A stretch of DNA of 64,000 bases, taken from assembly GCF_050003625.1 (NCBI RefSeq), contig NC_134398.1, forward strand, positions 204,401,313-204,465,312. Reading direction: 5' to 3'. The DNA comes from Haematobia irritans (taxonomy: Eukaryota > Arthropoda > Insecta > Diptera > Muscidae). Positions 60,200-64,000 of this stretch are shown piece after piece. The notes under the pieces are model-generated. The model had not been told where the DNA came from. It did not search any database and saw nothing but the letters and a program-made list of their open reading frames with translations. Each line of letters begins with the position of its first letter. Within the stretch, counting starts at the first letter, position 1. Made by a program: the position numbers and the translations under genes.

Positions 60200-62110
60200 T
60201 ATGCCCTCCATCATAGGATGGGGGTATATTAACTTTGTCATTCCGTTTGTAACACATCGAAATATTGCTCTAAGACCCCATAAAGTATATATATTCTGGG
60301 TCGTGGTGAAATTCTGAGTCGATCTAAGCATGTCCGTCCGCCCGTCCGTCTGTTGAAATCACGCTAACTTCCGACGAAACAAGCTATCGACTTGAAACTT
60401 GGCACAAGTAGTTGTTATCGATGTAGGTCGGATGGTATTGAAAATGGGCCATATCGGTCCACTTTTACGTATAGCTCCCATATAAAGGGACCCTCAGATT
60501 TGGCTTGTGGAGCCTCTAACAGAAGCATATTTCATCCGATCCGGCTGAAATTTGGTACATGGTGTTGGTATATGGTCTCTAACAACCATGCCAAAATTGG
60601 TCCATATCGGTCCATAATTATACATAGCCCCCATATAAACCGATCCCCAGATTTGGCTTGTGGAGCCTCTAAGAGAAGTATATTTAATCCGATCCGGCTG
60701 AAATTTGGTACATGGTGTTAGTATATGGTCTCTAACATTCATGCAAAAATTGGTCGACATTGGTCCATAATTATATATAGCCCCCCTATAAACCGATCCC
60801 CAGATTTGGCTTGCGGAGCCTCAAAGAGAAGCAAATTTCATCCGATCCGGCTGAAATTTGGTACATGATGTTGGTATATGGTCTCTAACAACCATGCAAA
60901 AATTGGTTCACATCGGTCCATAATTATATATAGCCCCCATATAAACCGATCCCCAGATTTGGTTTGTGGAGCCTCTAAGAGAAGCATATTTCATCCGATC
61001 CGACTGAAATTTGGTACATGGTGTTGGTATATGGTCTCTAACAATCGTGCAAAAATTGGTCCACATCGGTCCATAATTATATATAGCCCCCATATAAACC
61101 GATTTCCAGATTTGGCTTGCGAAGCCTCAAAGATAAGCAAATTGCATCCGATCCGTCTGAAATTTGGTACATGGTATTGGTATATGGTCTCTAGCAACCG
61201 TGCAAAAATTGGTCCACATCGGTCCATACTTAATATAGCGCACATATAAACCGATCCCCAGATTTGGGTTGCGGAGCCTCTAAGAGAAGCAAATTTCATC
61301 CGATCCGGCTGAAATTTGGTACATGGTATTGGTATATGGTCTCTAGCAACCGTGCAAAAATTGGTCCATATCGGTCCATAATTATATATAGCCCCCATAT
61401 AAAACGTCCTTCAGATTTGACCTCCGGAGCCTCTTGGAGGAGCAAAATTCATCCGATCCGGTTCAAATTAGGTTGCCACTAGAGCCAAAAATAATCTACC
61501 AAAATTTTATTTCTATAGAAAATTTTGTCAAAATTTTATTTCTAGAGAAAATTTTGTTAAAATTTTATTCGGTTCATAATAAAATTTTCATCATTGTCAA
61601 AATTTTATTTCTATAGAAAATTTTGTTCAAATTTTATTCGGTTCATAATCATGGTTGCCACTCGAGCCAAAAATAATCTACCAAGATTTTATTTCTATAG
61701 AAAATTTTGTTAAAATTTTATTTCTGTAGACATTTTTGTCAAAATTTTCTTTCTATAGAAAATTTTGTGAAAATTTTTATTTCTATAGAAAATTTTATTT
61801 CTATAGAAAATTTTGTTAAAATTTTATTTCTGTAGAAAATTTTGTCAAAATGTTATGTCTACTTTGTCAAACTGAATTATATACGTATTGGATCGATCTT
61901 TTTTGATTTAATATATACCACGTATGGACTTACATACAATTTAGAAGATGGTGTTAGGTGGTTTTAAGATACCTTGCCATCGGCAAGCGTTACCGCAACT
62001 TAAGTAATTCGATTGTGGGTGGCAGTGTTTAGAAGAAGTTTCTACGCAATCCATGATGGAGGGTACACAAGCTTCGGCCTGGCCGAACTTACGGCCGTAT
62101 ATACTTGTTT
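60200..62110 (+). mobile_element. E-family Helentron-like element, copy 3
   Basis: 5' ATGCCCTCCATCATAGGATG, a GTCY tract (60331-60353), landmarks at 60642, 60795 and 60948 exactly 153 bp apart. It has the 3' CCATGATGGAGGGTAC segment, the hairpin TTCGGCCTGGCCGAA (62073-62087) and TATACTTGTTT. A reverse family A array (61471-61862) is lodged in its distal part. Antisense open frames of 51-codon repeats are present on both strands. Confidence 0.87.
61471..61862 (-). repeat. 29-bp family A array with conserved border, inside E
   Basis: Reverse family A units, in two runs each introduced by GGTTGCCACTMGAGCC then AAAAATAATCTACCAA (61471 and 61653). This shows a defined border between array and flank, seen in weaker form near 438 and 4655. 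Confidence 0.85.
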
Positions 62111-62323
62111 ATTTTACATCCAAAACATTGAATTCGGATCACACCTAAAGAAGTGATGCAAATTCCGTGCAACGGCTGATGAAATGGAGGACTTCCGTCC
62201 TATGACAAGCCCATGTTAAATTCATCGCTTCTGCATCAATTTTTCACCACTTCCGGATCCAAAAAGAACATTTTTGGTGACGCTTTTTTTTGCTGGGCAT
62301 GTATAGTATATTTTGCTTTTATA

Positions 62324-62549
62324 CACTGAAGGAAAAGTTTTCTTTTCAGAGGAACGAAATTTTAGACAAAGTTTTCTTTTGATGCTAATAAATTTTCTTT
62401 ATAGATAAATAAAACAGATTAGAGACATACATTTGATCCTTTGTCATAAATACGGCTTCATTTGCTCTTAAAGAAAATACTTTACATTAAAGGAAAATTT
62501 TGTTTATCTAAATTTTCGTTCCGGAGGAAAGTATTTTTTTCTTTGGGTG
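62324..62549. mobile_element. Foldback MITE with TA target
   Basis: A 226-bp element flanked by TA (62322-62323 and 62550-62551). The left arm CACTGAAGGAAAAGTTTTC and the reversed right arm CACCCAAAGAAAAAAATAC pair over about 60 bp, including GGAACGAAA and ATTTAGA blocks. No coding sequence. Confidence 0.75.
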
Positions 62550-62551
62550 TA

Positions 62552-63385
62552 TTCTGCTTTATTTATGGCAAATATGTACCCGATTTTTCTGGTATAAAAT
62601 GAAATGGTATCAATTAAATTGCTTCTGTAAATTATGGCGCCCATACGTACGTTTATGTTACCTCCTAAACTAATAAACCTACTCTCACGTCGATTTGCCA
62701 TAAATTTCATCAATAACTGTCAAATCAAACCATGTCATTGACCTAACAAAGCCTGTTGAGTGACAAATTATGGCAAAAACAAATCACTTGTTTGCCCGAA
62801 ATCAATTTCTTTCTTAGACTTTGTCCATCGAAAAGATACATGGTGGTAATATAAATTAAAAATAAATTTTATAAGATTTTTTATTACATACTATCAGTCG
62901 GAATGTATGTGGGTTTAATGGCCTACATGGAAAATTTAAGAGGATGCCAACAAAATGGCATATCTTTCATCCTTTTCAATGAGTGGAACTCAATACATCT
63001 CGTTAGGCAATTGTATAGAAAAAACAATATATTTATATTATAATTATACGAAATAAATGCCAAAAAAAAAACTTATTTTTAACTTCTTTAATTATCAAAT
63101 TACTCCAGTGTCTGCGGTTGTGGCATTCGTATGATACGATTTTTTTTTTGCCTTGTGTAAGTGGTCTGTTTGCATTCAAGTTCATGTGGCTATTTGTAGT
63201 TGCTTCACTCACTATCAAGGACAATTAATGATAATGATGGACATATTGGTAGGTCCACCACATTTCCAACGTAAGATATAAAATTTCCATTAAAATCACG
63301 AATATCCAGTTGAATACTATGGACCACTTATAACCAAGTTTGTTTATCAATTTCAAAAACACTGTTGTACAAAAAGATATTTTTC
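62552..63385. other. Low-repeat stretch, nothing recognised
   Basis: Two minus-strand open frames of 60-70 codons lack domains. No repeats or termini were found. Confidence 0.4.
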
Positions 63386-63387
63386 AC

Positions 63388-64000
63388 AAATAAGTTATAG
63401 AAAATTTTCTCCAAATTTTCTGTCTATAAAAAATTTTCTCAAAATTTCCTGTCTTTAGATTTTTTTTTTTAAATTTTATGAATATAAATTTTGTAAAATT
63501 TTCTAGCTATAGCAAATTTTCTGTCTATATGAAATATTCTCACAATTTTTTGTCTATAGAAAATTTTCTCAACATTTTTTAGTCTATAGAAAATGTTCTG
63601 AAATTTTTCTGTGTATAGACAAATTTCTCAAAATTTTCTGTCTATAGACAATTTTCTCAACATTTTTTTTTTGTTTCTAGAAATTTTGTCAAACTTGTCT
63701 GCCTAAGCAAATTTTCACCGTCTTCTCCTCTTTATAGAAAATTTCTCAAAATTTTGTCTATAAAATATTTTCTCAAGATTTTCTGTCTATAGAAAATTTT
63801 CCCAAAATTTTGTGTCTGTAAAAAATTCTGTCAAAATGTTCTGTTTGTCAAATTTTCTGTCTGTAAAACATTTTCTGACAATTTTCTCTCTATAGAAAAT
63901 TGTCTCACATTTTTCTGTCTATTGGAAATTTTCTTAAAATTGTCTTCTCTCTATACAAAATTGTATGTCTATAAAACATTTTCCCAATTTTTTCTGTATA
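63388..64000 (-). repeat. 29-bp tandem array, family B, reverse block (runs off window)
   Basis: About 20 reverse units (GTCTATAGAAAATTTTCTCA plus AAATTTTCT) to the end of the window. The array continues beyond it. Confidence 0.88.

Larger units (their letters stand above)
59819..62297. mobile_element. CCCAGC-ended element carrying a nested E element
   Basis: CCCAGCAAAAAACTTGGAAG at the left and TTTTTTTTGCTGGG at the right form a terminal inverted repeat of about 12 bp. After removing the E element (60200-62110) about 570 bp remain, with no transposase. Target duplication was not resolved, so the boundaries are tentative. Confidence 0.55.

Overview
The window looks like non-coding, transposon-rich DNA from a higher fly, most probably a muscid or other calyptrate. 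The reasons are its extreme AT content, an irritans-type mariner closely resembling the horn-fly lineage, tRNA-derived SINEs, several TA-flanked MITE families, and DINE-1/Helentron-like elements with GTCY microsatellites. I found no convincing intact host gene, tRNA, rRNA or CRISPR. It could be intergenic or the inside of a very long intron. Almost every open frame falls inside a repeat. Layout: 0.4-6.7 kb holds arrays of a 29-bp AT-rich repeat (family A) in both orientations. 7.2-15.9 kb holds four Helentron-like 'D' elements, one nested in a hAT-type element with a clean 8-bp target duplication, plus an unclassified tandem repeat. 17.9-22.5 kb holds a second 29-bp family (B), interrupted by mariner remnants, a small retroposon and MITEs. 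23.3-25.2 and 28.0-29.5 kb are two 'E' Helentron-like elements. 31.5-38.3 kb is a nested stack of D elements hit by two MITE types, a SINE head, a non-LTR retroelement end and a decayed irritans-type mariner. 40.2-58.5 kb is dominated by four blocks of a third 29-bp family (C) in alternating orientation (+,-,+,-), carrying two nearly identical DD41D (rosa-type) mariner relatives, a SINE and a foldback element. 58.7-62.5 kb holds another SINE, a third E element inside a CCCAGC-ended element, and a small MITE. Family B returns in reverse orientation at 63.4-64.0 kb. Two regularities stand out. Families A, B and C all repeat every 29 bp around a shared AAATTTTCTAT-GAAA core, so they look like diverged branches of one satellite superfamily. 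Families D and E, whose sequences differ, both have an internal repeat of exactly 153 bp (51 codons), alignable units, matching 5' subterminal inverted repeats, a GTCY tract, a 3' hairpin and a CTTGTTT end. They look like two lineages of one rolling-circle element design. No multi-gene functional system is visible. The interest lies in how the arrays grew, how they served as in-register landing sites for TA-targeting transposons, and how the elements nest.
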